A stretch of 20,355 nt of DNA from an uncultured Steroidobacter sp. (GTDB lineage: Bacteria > Pseudomonadota > Gammaproteobacteria > Steroidobacterales > Steroidobacteraceae), in assembly GCA_946478975.1 (NCBI GenBank), contig CAMLEO010000106.1, positions 1 through 20,355 on the forward strand, in the 5' to 3' direction. A model generated the notes under the pieces. That model was not told where the DNA came from and did not search any database. It saw only the letters and a list, made by a program, of their open reading frames with translations. This document shows, piece after piece, positions 6,963 to 13,105 of the stretch (position 1 is the stretch's first letter; each line of letters starts with the position of its first letter). Position numbers and translations under genes: made by a program.

Positions 6963-8402
6963 ATGTCGACCGAGGAACCGCTGCTCTACGAACGTGTCGC
7001 GCGCATGGTCGAAGCGCAGATTGCCAACGGCACGTTGCGGGGGAATGAACGCATTCCCTCGGTGCGCTCCATGAGCCGGACGGCCAAAGTCAGCATCTCC
7101 ACGGTCGTGCAGGCCTACCTGCATCTCGAAAACATCGGCTTGATCGAAGCGCGGCCGCAGTCGGGCTTCTACGTGCGCCCGCCGCTGCGTGCGAATCTGC
7201 CGGCGCCGCGACCGAAGATCAGCCGCTCGCGTCGTCCGGTCTCGATCGCCACCGAAACATTGGACACCTGTCGTGAAGCGCTGGCACGACCGGACATCCT
7301 GCAACTCAACGGCGCGTTCACCTCGCCGTCGCTGTACCCGAATCAACGGCTGAACAATTTGATCCGCGAAGTGCTGCGCGATCATCCCGCACACGCCGGC
7401 GAATGTTTGCTGCCGCCGGGCCACGAAGAACTGCGACGACAAATCGCCAAGCGCATGACGTTTGGCGGCGCGCCCGCAGATCCTTCGCACGTCGTCATCA
7501 CCAGCGGCGCGATGGATGCGATCACCATGTCGCTGCAGGTGTTGTGCAAGGCCGGCGAGACCGTGCTGGTGGAATCGCCGACGTACTTCGGCCTGTTGCA
7601 AGTCGTCGAGTATCTCGGACTGAAGGTCGTCGAAGTGCCGAATCACACCGTGACCGGCATCGATGTCGACGTGGTTAGAAACATCGCGCGCAGTACGCGC
7701 TTGGCCGCGGCAGTGTTGATGCCCAACTTCAACAATCCCACCGGCAGCGTCACGCCCGACGACGCGAAACGCGAGATCGTTTCCATTCTGACGGCGCACG
7801 AAGTGCCCATCATCGAAGACGACATCTACGGCGACCTGCATTACGGCAACGTGCGCCCCACCTCCATGCGCGCGTACGACGAAGCCGGCATGGTGATTCA
7901 TTGCGGCTCGGTCTCGAAGACCATCGCGCTCGGCTATCGCATCGGCTGGGCGGTCACGCCGACGTTTCATTCCGAAATCGCCCGCGCCAAGTTCTTCTCG
8001 TCCGTCGCCTCGCCGACCTTGCAACAGCTGGTGCTCGCACGTTACTACGCCAGCGGTGGATACGATCGATACTTGCGCCGCGTGCGCACTACCCTCGCGG
8101 GAAATTCGCAGAGCGTCGTCGATGCGATCGTTCGTTACTTTCCGAGCGGCACACGCGTCGTGCGCCCGTCGGGCGGCATCGTGCTGTGGGTCGAATTGCC
8201 CCGCGGCGTCGACAGCGTCGAGCTGTTTCGTACCGCGCTCGCCAGCCGCATCGGCATCGCGCCCGGCCTGGTGTTCTCCGCCAAGGCCGAGTACCGCAAC
8301 TACATTCGCATCAGCTGCGGCATGCCGTGGGGACCGACGATCGAACGCGCCATCGAAAAGCTCGGCCGCCTCGTCGCCGCAGCGGCGAGGACGGGGAATT
8401 AG
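6963..8402 (+). CDS. MocR-type regulator (GntR winged helix plus PLP aminotransferase fold)
   Basis: The 479-residue protein joins a GntR-type winged helix (about residues 6-75, with IPSVRSMSRTAKVSISTVVQAYLHLENIGLIEARPQSGFYV) to a fold-type I aminotransferase domain (about 105-475). PLP-site residues are present: SGAMDAITMSLQ, PTYFG, NFNNPTGS, EDDIYGDL and the Schiff-base lysine K319 in GSVSKTIALGYRIGW. The MocR family uses the aminotransferase domain as a ligand sensor for PLP or an amino compound and controls nearby genes. A GAGGGA site lies about 10 bp before the ATG. The divergent EamA gene is the obvious target, with candidate operators between them. The stop codon overlaps the end of a small minus-strand gene by a few bases. 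Confidence 0.93.
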   Translation: MSTEEPLLYERVARMVEAQIANGTLRGNERIPSVRSMSRTAKVSISTVVQAYLHLENIGLIEARPQSGFYVRPPLRANLPAPRPKISRSRRPVSIATETLDTCREALARPDILQLNGAFTSPSLYPNQRLNNLIREVLRDHPAHAGECLLPPGHEELRRQIAKRMTFGGAPADPSHVVITSGAMDAITMSLQVLCKAGETVLVESPTYFGLLQVVEYLGLKVVEVPNHTVTGIDVDVVRNIARSTRLAAAVLMPNFNNPTGSVTPDDAKREIVSILTAHEVPIIEDDIYGDLHYGNVRPTSMRAYDEAGMVIHCGSVSKTIALGYRIGWAVTPTFHSEIARAKFFSSVASPTLQQLVLARYYASGGYDRYLRRVRTTLAGNSQSVVDAIVRYFPSGTRVVRPSGGIVLWVELPRGVDSVELFRTALASRIGIAPGLVFSAKAEYRNYIRISCGMPWGPTIERAIEKLGRLVAAAARTGN

Positions 8403-8530
8403 CACGGCTGGTGATTGCCCCAGCGGCGACCACACCCGGTGCGGTTGTTACGCAAGCCCACTTTCAGTGCTGCAAACACCGCGAGGTTGACGACGAGCGA
8501 CGCCGCCAAAGTCAGTAATACGTTCGTCAT
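8399..8530 (-). CDS. Small membrane protein, 43 residues
   Basis: This short reading frame encodes a hydrophobic helix (MTNVLLTLAASLVVNLAVFA and a few more residues, about 3-22), then a basic tail KVGLRNNRTGCGRRWGNHQPC. A strong GGAGG site (8539-8543) lies 8 bp before the ATG, and the gene starts 27 bp after the stop of the upstream small gene, which suggests a two-gene operon. The layout, one membrane helix with a positively charged cytoplasmic end, is common among bacterial small inner-membrane proteins. Its end overlaps the MocR stop codon by 3 bases. No family is recognised and no function is proposed. The ribosome site and clean topology support it, but the short length leaves some doubt. 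Confidence 0.55.
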   Translation of the reverse strand: MTNVLLTLAASLVVNLAVFAALKVGLRNNRTGCGRRWGNHQPC

Positions 8531-8538
8531 GGCTGCTG

Positions 8539-8543
8539 CCTCC
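8539..8543 (-). promoter_or_regulatory. Ribosome binding site of the 43-residue membrane protein
   Basis: GGAGG on the minus strand, 8 bp before the ATG at 8530. It is one of the strongest such sites in the window and is the main evidence that the small gene is translated. Confidence 0.55.
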
Positions 8544-8557
8544 ATCGTTGCTGCTGC

Positions 8558-8695
8558 TCAAGCCGCGGCGGCCCGCGGGTTTTCGACCGGTTCCTTCCGA
8601 GGCTCCGGCACTTCGTCTTTGGCGCGCTGTTCGCGCTCCCGGCGCAGGCGGTCGGACTTCAATTTCGCCATGCTGATGAACAGGTACTCGTCCAT
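8558..8695 (-). CDS. Small charged protein, 45 residues
   Basis: The predicted peptide starts MDEYLFISMAKLKSDRLRRE and continues with a run of alternating charges (REQRAKDEVPEPRKEPVE) to an alanine end. It is hydrophilic, probably helical in residues 8-28 and disordered after that; no membrane segment or metal site is seen. The start is fixed by AAAGGAG at 8702-8708, 6 bp before the ATG at 8695. The frame stays open upstream of this ATG, but nothing there supports a longer protein. It precedes the 43-residue membrane protein gene by 27 bp and is divergent from the LysR gene 117 bp away, so LysR control of the small pair is possible. I do not recognise a family. Confidence 0.55.
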   Translation of the reverse strand: MDEYLFISMAKLKSDRLRREREQRAKDEVPEPRKEPVENPRAAAA

Positions 8696-8701
8696 GGCCG
8701 G

Positions 8702-8708
8702 CTCCTTT
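8702..8708 (-). promoter_or_regulatory. Ribosome binding site of the 45-residue protein
   Basis: AAAGGAG on the minus strand, 6 bp before the ATG at 8695. It decides the short start against the longer open frame that runs into the LysR gene. Confidence 0.6.
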
Positions 8709-8786
8709 GAGATATGCATCTCGGTAATGGGCGAGTAGAGTAGATCTGGCCTTGGAGCCCGAAAAGCGATAGTTTGTGCCCCCGAT

Positions 8787-8805
8787 CTATGATCTATAGT
8801 CATAG
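8787..8805. promoter_or_regulatory. Inverted repeat before the LysR gene, candidate operator
   Basis: CTATGA (8787-8792) and TCATAG (8800-8805) form a perfect inverted repeat with a 7-bp centre. The region is AT-rich against a GC-rich background and ends 7 bp before the LysR start codon. LysR-type regulators bind T-N11-A dyads of this scale and commonly repress their own gene. A site this close to the start codon would suit autorepression. The link to this LysR protein is inference. Confidence 0.45.
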
Positions 8806-8812
8806 CTGAGCC

Positions 8813-9721
8813 ATGAAGCGCATTCCGGTCGGCCCGTTGCGGGCCTTCGATGTCGCCGCCCGCAACCTCAATCTCAGCGCCGCGGCCGAGGAGCTGAACG
8901 TCACGCACGCGGCAGTGAGCCGGCAGGTGAAGCAGCTGGAGGAACGGCTGGGCGTGAAGTTGTTCGAGCGCCTGCCGAGAGGCTTGCGGCTCACCGCTCA
9001 AGGCGCGTTGCTTGCGGAAGGCACGCGAGCAGCATTCGATCGTCTCGCAGCGGCGCTGGAGGATGTGTCGACGCCGACGGCTCGACGCAAGCTCACGATC
9101 TCGACGTTTTCTTCCTTCAACGCACGCTGGGTGATGCCGAGGCTGCGGGCGTTTTCAATCGCGTTCCCCGACGTGGACTTGCAAGTCATCACGACGGCGC
9201 AGCTGGTGGACTTTGCGCGTGAGGATGTGGATATCGCGATTCGCTTTGGCGGCGGCAACTATCCAGGGCTGCACGTCGTACCGCTGTTCAATCTCAAAGA
9301 GATTCTGGTGGCGTCGCCGGCGCTGCTGAAACACGGGCCGCCGTTGAAGGTCATCACGGACCTGCGTCATCACACATTGCTTCACGATGACTCGCATCGC
9401 TCGTGGATCCGCTGGCTCGATGCAGTTGGCGCCAAAGGCATCAATGCCAGGCGAGGCATCATCTGCGGCGATCGCAACTCGATGTTACAAGCGGCTCTTG
9501 CGGGTCAGGGGATTGCGATTGCCTCCGAGGTGTTCGCAGCAGTGGAACTGGCAGCCGGACGGCTGGTGAAGGTGTTCGATCACGAAGTGCCGTCGGAGTT
9601 TGCGATCTTCGCTGTTTGTCTGCCCCGGCGGTTGAATGATCCGGTCGTCGCCGGGGTGATCGATTGGCTGAAGAACGAGGCTCGAACATCGCTCGATAGC
9701 GTGCCGCCGCCGGCGCAGTGA
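8813..9721 (+). CDS. GcvA-like LysR-family transcriptional regulator
   Basis: The 302-residue protein has an N-terminal winged helix-turn-helix (about residues 5-65: LRAFDVAARNLNLSAAAEELNVTHAAVSRQVKQLEERLGVKLFERLPRGLRLT) and a periplasmic-binding-protein-like effector domain (about 92-290). The start MKRIPVGPLRAFDVAARNLN and the block DVDIAIRFGGGNYPGLHVVPLF are typical of the GcvA/AmpR branch. The effector is unknown. It is divergent from two small-protein genes, with an inverted repeat in the shared promoter. Its stop codon is only 4 bp from the convergent zinc-ribbon gene. No clear Shine-Dalgarno sequence precedes the ATG, because the candidate operator occupies that space. Confidence 0.92.
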   Translation: MKRIPVGPLRAFDVAARNLNLSAAAEELNVTHAAVSRQVKQLEERLGVKLFERLPRGLRLTAQGALLAEGTRAAFDRLAAALEDVSTPTARRKLTISTFSSFNARWVMPRLRAFSIAFPDVDLQVITTAQLVDFAREDVDIAIRFGGGNYPGLHVVPLFNLKEILVASPALLKHGPPLKVITDLRHHTLLHDDSHRSWIRWLDAVGAKGINARRGIICGDRNSMLQAALAGQGIAIASEVFAAVELAAGRLVKVFDHEVPSEFAIFAVCLPRRLNDPVVAGVIDWLKNEARTSLDSVPPPAQ

Positions 9722-9725
9722 CTTC

Positions 9726-10025
9726 TCAGTTCTTTTTCCCGAACAAAGCTTCCAGCTCCGCGCGAGCCTTGGAAGCTGCATCCAGATTCGTCGCCGAATA
9801 CGCGCCCGGCTTCGGCTTGAAGTAATCGCAGAAATTCGCCCGCTCCTTGTCCCTCACTTCCTCCGCCACCGTCTCACGGCAATGTTTCGCCACGCTGAGG
9901 CTGTACCACTCGCACATCTTGCAGACGTGCAGCTCGGCGTGACATTGGCGGCATTCGTCGAGACGGCGCAGCGGCAGGCTCAGGCCGGCGAGCGAGGCTC
10001 CGCATTTCCAGCAGACGAGTGACAT
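9726..10025 (-). CDS. Zinc-ribbon-like protein with eight cysteines
   Basis: The 99-residue protein carries eight cysteines: CWKC (C5, C8), CRQC (C25, C28), CKMC (C35, C38), then C49 and C66. Three CxxC knuckles plus two single cysteines could hold two zinc ions. The conserved-looking block EVRDKERANFCDYFKP (about residues 56-71) has the feel of a widespread uncharacterised proteobacterial family, though I cannot name it. The tail is rich in A, E and K. It starts 7 bp after the VOC-fold gene ends, so the two are very likely co-transcribed, with alkB further upstream on the same strand. It is not a classical rubredoxin: the CxxCG knuckles lack the usual spacing and the CPxCG signature. Function unknown. 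Confidence 0.8.
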   Translation of the reverse strand: MSLVCWKCGASLAGLSLPLRRLDECRQCHAELHVCKMCEWYSLSVAKHCRETVAEEVRDKERANFCDYFKPKPGAYSATNLDAASKARAELEALFGKKN

Positions 10026-10032
10026 GGCGATC

Positions 10033-10479
10033 TCATCGATGCGAGGACTTGGCCGGCTTCGAGTCGTTGCTGGTGGCGATTTCGTCGTAGCCTTTGCCGA
10101 CGAATTCGATCAGGCAGATGCCGTGGCCGAACGGGTCGGCGAGCATCGCAATCTTGCCCCAGTTGTTGGTCTTGATGTTCGCTTCCAGCCGGGCGCCGGC
10201 GTTGCGGGCCCGATCGAGCGCACCTTCGATTTCATCGACGACGAAGTCCAGGTGCACCGGCGTCCAGTGCCTCGCGTACGAGCGCAGGTGACGACTGGTC
10301 GCGGACGCGACGGTGCCGTTGGGCTTCACCAGCAGATAGATGGGCGAGGTGGCGCCGAGCAGCTCGACTGCATCGGTGCCGAAGCGACGGCCGACGTGCA
10401 GGTTGAACGCCTTGCAATAGAACTCGATGGCTTTGGCCAGGTCGTCAACGTCGATGTTGACCAGCATCGTTGCGGTCAT
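10033..10479 (-). CDS. VOC/glyoxalase-fold protein
   Basis: The 148-residue protein has the two paired beta-alpha-beta-beta-beta units of the vicinal oxygen chelate fold: TATMLVNIDVDDLAKAIEFYCKAFNLHVGRRFGTDAVELLGA and HWTPVHLDFVVDEIEGALDRARNAGARLEANIK, then WGKIAMLADPFGHGICLIEF, the typical DPFGHxxxLxE ending that carries a metal-ligand glutamate. Family members include glyoxalases, extradiol dioxygenases and resistance proteins; the substrate here is not known. The ATG at 10479 is preferred over an upstream ATG at 10509 because a GGAG lies about 11 bp before it and the domain starts directly. It is 106 bp downstream of alkB and 7 bp upstream of the zinc-ribbon gene. Confidence 0.83.
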   Translation of the reverse strand: MTATMLVNIDVDDLAKAIEFYCKAFNLHVGRRFGTDAVELLGATSPIYLLVKPNGTVASATSRHLRSYARHWTPVHLDFVVDEIEGALDRARNAGARLEANIKTNNWGKIAMLADPFGHGICLIEFVGKGYDEIATSNDSKPAKSSHR

Positions 10480-10585
10480 CGGATGGCTCGCTCCTATGCC
10501 AACGGGCATTGGGAAAGGAGCGAGATTAACGCGTTATGTCCGCAAACACAGCAGCCATCACACCGGCCCGTCGCAAGCCGCCGAC

Positions 10586-11773
10586 TCACGCGGCGGCGGC
10601 GAGATCCGGGCGACCGTACTTCGCGTACAAGCGGGCGCGCTTGGCAGGATCGATATTGATCTTGGTGATGTCGCCGCCCGCCCACGCCAGCAGCTTCGGA
10701 TCCATCACCTTGAACCACAGCCACGGAATCGCGGCGAGCCCGAAGCTGCCGGGATAACCGCTCGGCAACTTCGGCACGTCGTCGAAATCGCGCAACGCCT
10801 GGTACGGCCGCAGCGCGTTGGCGTGATGATCCGAGTGACGCTGCAGATGGAACGAAATCAGGTTCGAATACAGATGATTGGTGTTCCAGGAATGGCGCGG
10901 CTCCGGCAGTTCGTAGCGGCCGTTCGGCAGCTTCTGCCGCAGCAGGCCATAGTGCTCGACGTAGTTCGCCTGCGTGAGCCCGTACCACGCGTACAGATGA
11001 TGGATCAGCAGGAACGGCACCATGATCCAGCCGAACGTTGCTATCAACGCCGCAGCCATCACCGCCGTCAGCAGCCAAGACGTAAGAATTTCATTACTCC
11101 ACGACCAGGTGCGCTGGCCCGCCTTCGCCAGCCGATCTTTTTCCAACGCCCAGCCCCGGCGCAGCGCGCCCGGAATCTCACGCAGCGCAAATTTGTAAAT
11201 CGATTCGCCCATGCGCGCGCTGACACAATCTTCCGGCGTCGCGACGTTCACGTGATGGCCGCGATTGTGCTCGATACAAAAGTGCCCGTAGCCGACCAGG
11301 CCGAGGATCACTTGTGCCGCAGTTCGATCGGCCCGGTCCGACTTGTGGCCGAGCTCATGACCGAGCAAGAGTGAGATTGCGCTCGCGAAGCCGGTGCCCA
11401 GCGTGAGCGCGAGGAAAGACCACCAGGGCAGCGGATGCGTGCCGATGAACCAGGCGACGGCAAAGAACTGCACATACGTGAGCGCGATGGCGACGTACAG
11501 CAGTGCGCGGTAGTAGTTGTCTTTTGCCATCTGCGGCACCACTTCTTCCGGTGGGTTGTGACGATCCTCGCCGAACACCGCGTCGGCGAGCGGAATGAAG
11601 ATGAAGGTGTACGCCAGCGGAAAGAAGGTTGTGAGCAGGTTGCCGCCGCTCCAGAAGTACAGCCCGAGCGCCACCAGCGGGACCAGCGGGCCGCTCAGCG
11701 AGGCGAACCATAGATAACGCTTGCCGTCGGAATACTGGATGGTGCGACCATCGGCCATCTGGGCGACGAACAT
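10586..11773 (-). CDS. alkB: Alkane 1-monooxygenase (AlkB-type integral membrane di-iron enzyme)
   Basis: The 395-residue protein hydroxylates the terminal carbon of n-alkanes using O2 and electrons from rubredoxin, at the inner membrane. All AlkB histidine boxes are present: HELGH (139-143), EHNRGHH (168-174), NYVEHYGL (270-277) and LQRHSDHH (310-317). About six membrane helices surround them (for example 28-40, 48-65, 90-110, 118-137 and 235-262). The frame extends upstream to 11884, but the ATG at 11773 has GGGGGAG at 11780-11786, 6 bp away, and gives the usual family length. No rubredoxin or rubredoxin reductase gene is in the window, so electron partners must be elsewhere. It is divergent from pirin, with a palindromic site in the gap. 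Chain-length preference cannot be inferred. Confidence 0.95.
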   Translation of the reverse strand: MFVAQMADGRTIQYSDGKRYLWFASLSGPLVPLVALGLYFWSGGNLLTTFFPLAYTFIFIPLADAVFGEDRHNPPEEVVPQMAKDNYYRALLYVAIALTYVQFFAVAWFIGTHPLPWWSFLALTLGTGFASAISLLLGHELGHKSDRADRTAAQVILGLVGYGHFCIEHNRGHHVNVATPEDCVSARMGESIYKFALREIPGALRRGWALEKDRLAKAGQRTWSWSNEILTSWLLTAVMAAALIATFGWIMVPFLLIHHLYAWYGLTQANYVEHYGLLRQKLPNGRYELPEPRHSWNTNHLYSNLISFHLQRHSDHHANALRPYQALRDFDDVPKLPSGYPGSFGLAAIPWLWFKVMDPKLLAWAGGDITKINIDPAKRARLYAKYGRPDLAAAA

Positions 11774-11865
11774 CTGCGACTCCCCCTGCGCAATCGGTGC
11801 GAAAAGTCTACGCGCGCGCACGCCTCCGGGGAACTCACAAAAGAGGGGGCATTTGCAAATATACG

Positions 11866-11880
11866 GTCCGACAGTTGGAC
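11866..11880. promoter_or_regulatory. Palindromic operator candidate in the alkB/pirin promoter region
   Basis: GTCCGACAGTTGGAC is a 15-bp dyad with a single central base and one mismatch between 7-bp arms. It lies in the 197-bp divergent gap, 92 bp upstream of the alkB start and 90 bp upstream of the pirin start. A TATATT hexamer on the minus strand (about 11857-11862) could be an alkB -10 element next to it. The shape suits a TetR-type or similar dimeric repressor, but no such gene adjoins. Confidence 0.45.
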
Positions 11881-11970
11881 ACATGCGCGCCCGATCCGTG
11901 CCGCTGTGTGATAAATGTCATGCCTTGCGGCCCGCAGATCCGCCGCCATAACGGTGGCAGGATGCACACC

Positions 11971-12873
11971 ATGAACACCAATCCTTCAGCTTCCAGTATT
12001 CGCCCGGTCGCACGGCTGGTGCAGTCCCTCAGCACCGTCGAAGGCGGCGGCTTTCCGGTGCGCCGGCCGTTTCCGATTCAGGGCTTCAGTCACTTCGATC
12101 CGTTTTTGCTGATCGATCACCTGGGCCCGGTGACCTGGCCGGCCGGCGGCCCCATCGGCGCGCCCGATCATCCGCATCGCGGGTTCGAGACGGTCACCTA
12201 TGTGCTGGCCGGTGAGAACGAGCATCGCGATTCGTTCGGCAATGCCGATGTGCTGCGTCCGGGTGACGTGCAGTGGATGACGGCCGGTGGCGGCGTGATT
12301 CATTCGGAGATGCCGACGAATGCATTCAAGCGCAGCGGCGGTTTGCAGGAAGGTTTCCAGATTTGGGTGAACCTGCCGGCGGCCGACAAGATGATGACGC
12401 CGCGATATCAAACATTGCGGGCGACGGATATTCCGCAGGTCACTGCGGATGACGGCCGCGTGCACGTGCGGGTCATCGCGGGTGAGTCGCTAGGCAAGTC
12501 GGCGAGGATCGATACGCGAGTGCCGATTCAGATGCTTCACTTCACCGTGAAGCCGGGCGGATCGCTCGTGCAGTCGGTGCCTGCGGAGCAGAGTGGGCTC
12601 ATGTATGTGTTCCGAGGCACGGCTACGATCGGTAGCGATGAGCGCGCTGTTTCTGAGGGCCAGGCGGCGCTGCTCGGCTCGGGTAATGCGGTGAGCATTC
12701 GCGTCACTGAGAATGCGACGACGCCGGCGGAGATTCTGCTGCTGTCGGGCAAGCCGTTGCACGAGCCGGTCGCGAGATACGGGCCGTTCGTGATGAACAC
12801 CCGGGAGGAGATCGAGCAGGCGTTCCGGGATTATCAGAGCGGAAGGTTTGGGTTGATTCCGCCCCGTGTTTGA
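11971..12873 (+). CDS. Pirin family protein
   Basis: The 300-residue protein is a bicupin. The N-terminal cupin carries the pirin metal ligands H67 and H69 (DHPHRGFETVTYVL), H111 and E113 (GGGVIHSEMP). The pattern GFxxFDPFLLIDHLGP and APDHPHRGFET is diagnostic. The C-terminal cupin (about 175-290) includes HFTVKPGGSLVQSVPAEQSGLMYVF and FVMNTREEIEQAFRDYQSGRFG, the usual pirin ending. Bacterial pirins bind iron; some have quercetin 2,3-dioxygenase activity and others act as regulators, and which applies is not clear. Two in-frame ATGs lie at 11962 and 11971; the second has AGGA at 8 bp and is chosen. The gene is divergent from alkB. A long inverted-repeat element follows its stop codon. Confidence 0.92.
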   Translation: MNTNPSASSIRPVARLVQSLSTVEGGGFPVRRPFPIQGFSHFDPFLLIDHLGPVTWPAGGPIGAPDHPHRGFETVTYVLAGENEHRDSFGNADVLRPGDVQWMTAGGGVIHSEMPTNAFKRSGGLQEGFQIWVNLPAADKMMTPRYQTLRATDIPQVTADDGRVHVRVIAGESLGKSARIDTRVPIQMLHFTVKPGGSLVQSVPAEQSGLMYVFRGTATIGSDERAVSEGQAALLGSGNAVSIRVTENATTPAEILLLSGKPLHEPVARYGPFVMNTREEIEQAFRDYQSGRFGLIPPRV

Positions 12874-12902
12874 AGACTGCGCGATCGTTAGTTCAGTGGC
12901 TC

Positions 12903-13060
12903 GCGAAGGCCAGTGCGGGGTGTGCGCTTTCCGGCACCGCGCACGGGCCTTGTCCACGCTAAACGCGTGGACCGTATTCCGTCCGTCCCTGGAGCGCTGC
13001 TGGAGAAAGGTCCCTCTTTCTCAAGCTGCCGAAAGCGCACACCCCTCCCTGGCCTTCGCC
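12903..13060. repeat. Long structured inverted-repeat element (possible structured RNA or palindromic mobile element)
   Basis: The outer arms are 12903-12936 and 13027-13059. They pair as 10 contiguous bp (12903-12912 with 13050-13059), then a short patch with two mismatches, then 15 contiguous bp (12917-12931 with 13031-13045), then one bulged C and 4 more bp: about 31 pairs in all. The roughly 90-base interior holds two more perfect hairpins: GTCCACGC/GCGTGGAC with a 5-base loop (12952-12972) and GAGAAAG/CTTTCTC with a 6-base loop (13003-13022). It lies in the 232-bp gap between the convergent pirin and peptidase genes and codes for nothing convincing. No T run follows, so it is not a standard terminator. 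It may be a structured RNA, a dispersed palindromic element of MITE or REP type, or an mRNA-end stabiliser. Confidence 0.75.
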
Positions 13061-13105
13061 GAAGCGGCGTGGAACGTTTAACGCAGCCTCGCGGCAGCGC
13101 TGAAC

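Noticed and set aside
6906..8435. A 509-codon open frame on the minus strand.
   Set aside because: It lies opposite the clearly identified MocR gene, and its translation is rich in R, H, D and Q with no domain. It is an antisense shadow caused by high GC content.
12903..13060. Reading the inverted-repeat element as an insertion sequence remnant with target duplication.
   Set aside because: No transposase fragment is present and no convincing direct duplication flanks the arms (CGTTA before and CGTTTA after do not match exactly or abut the ends).
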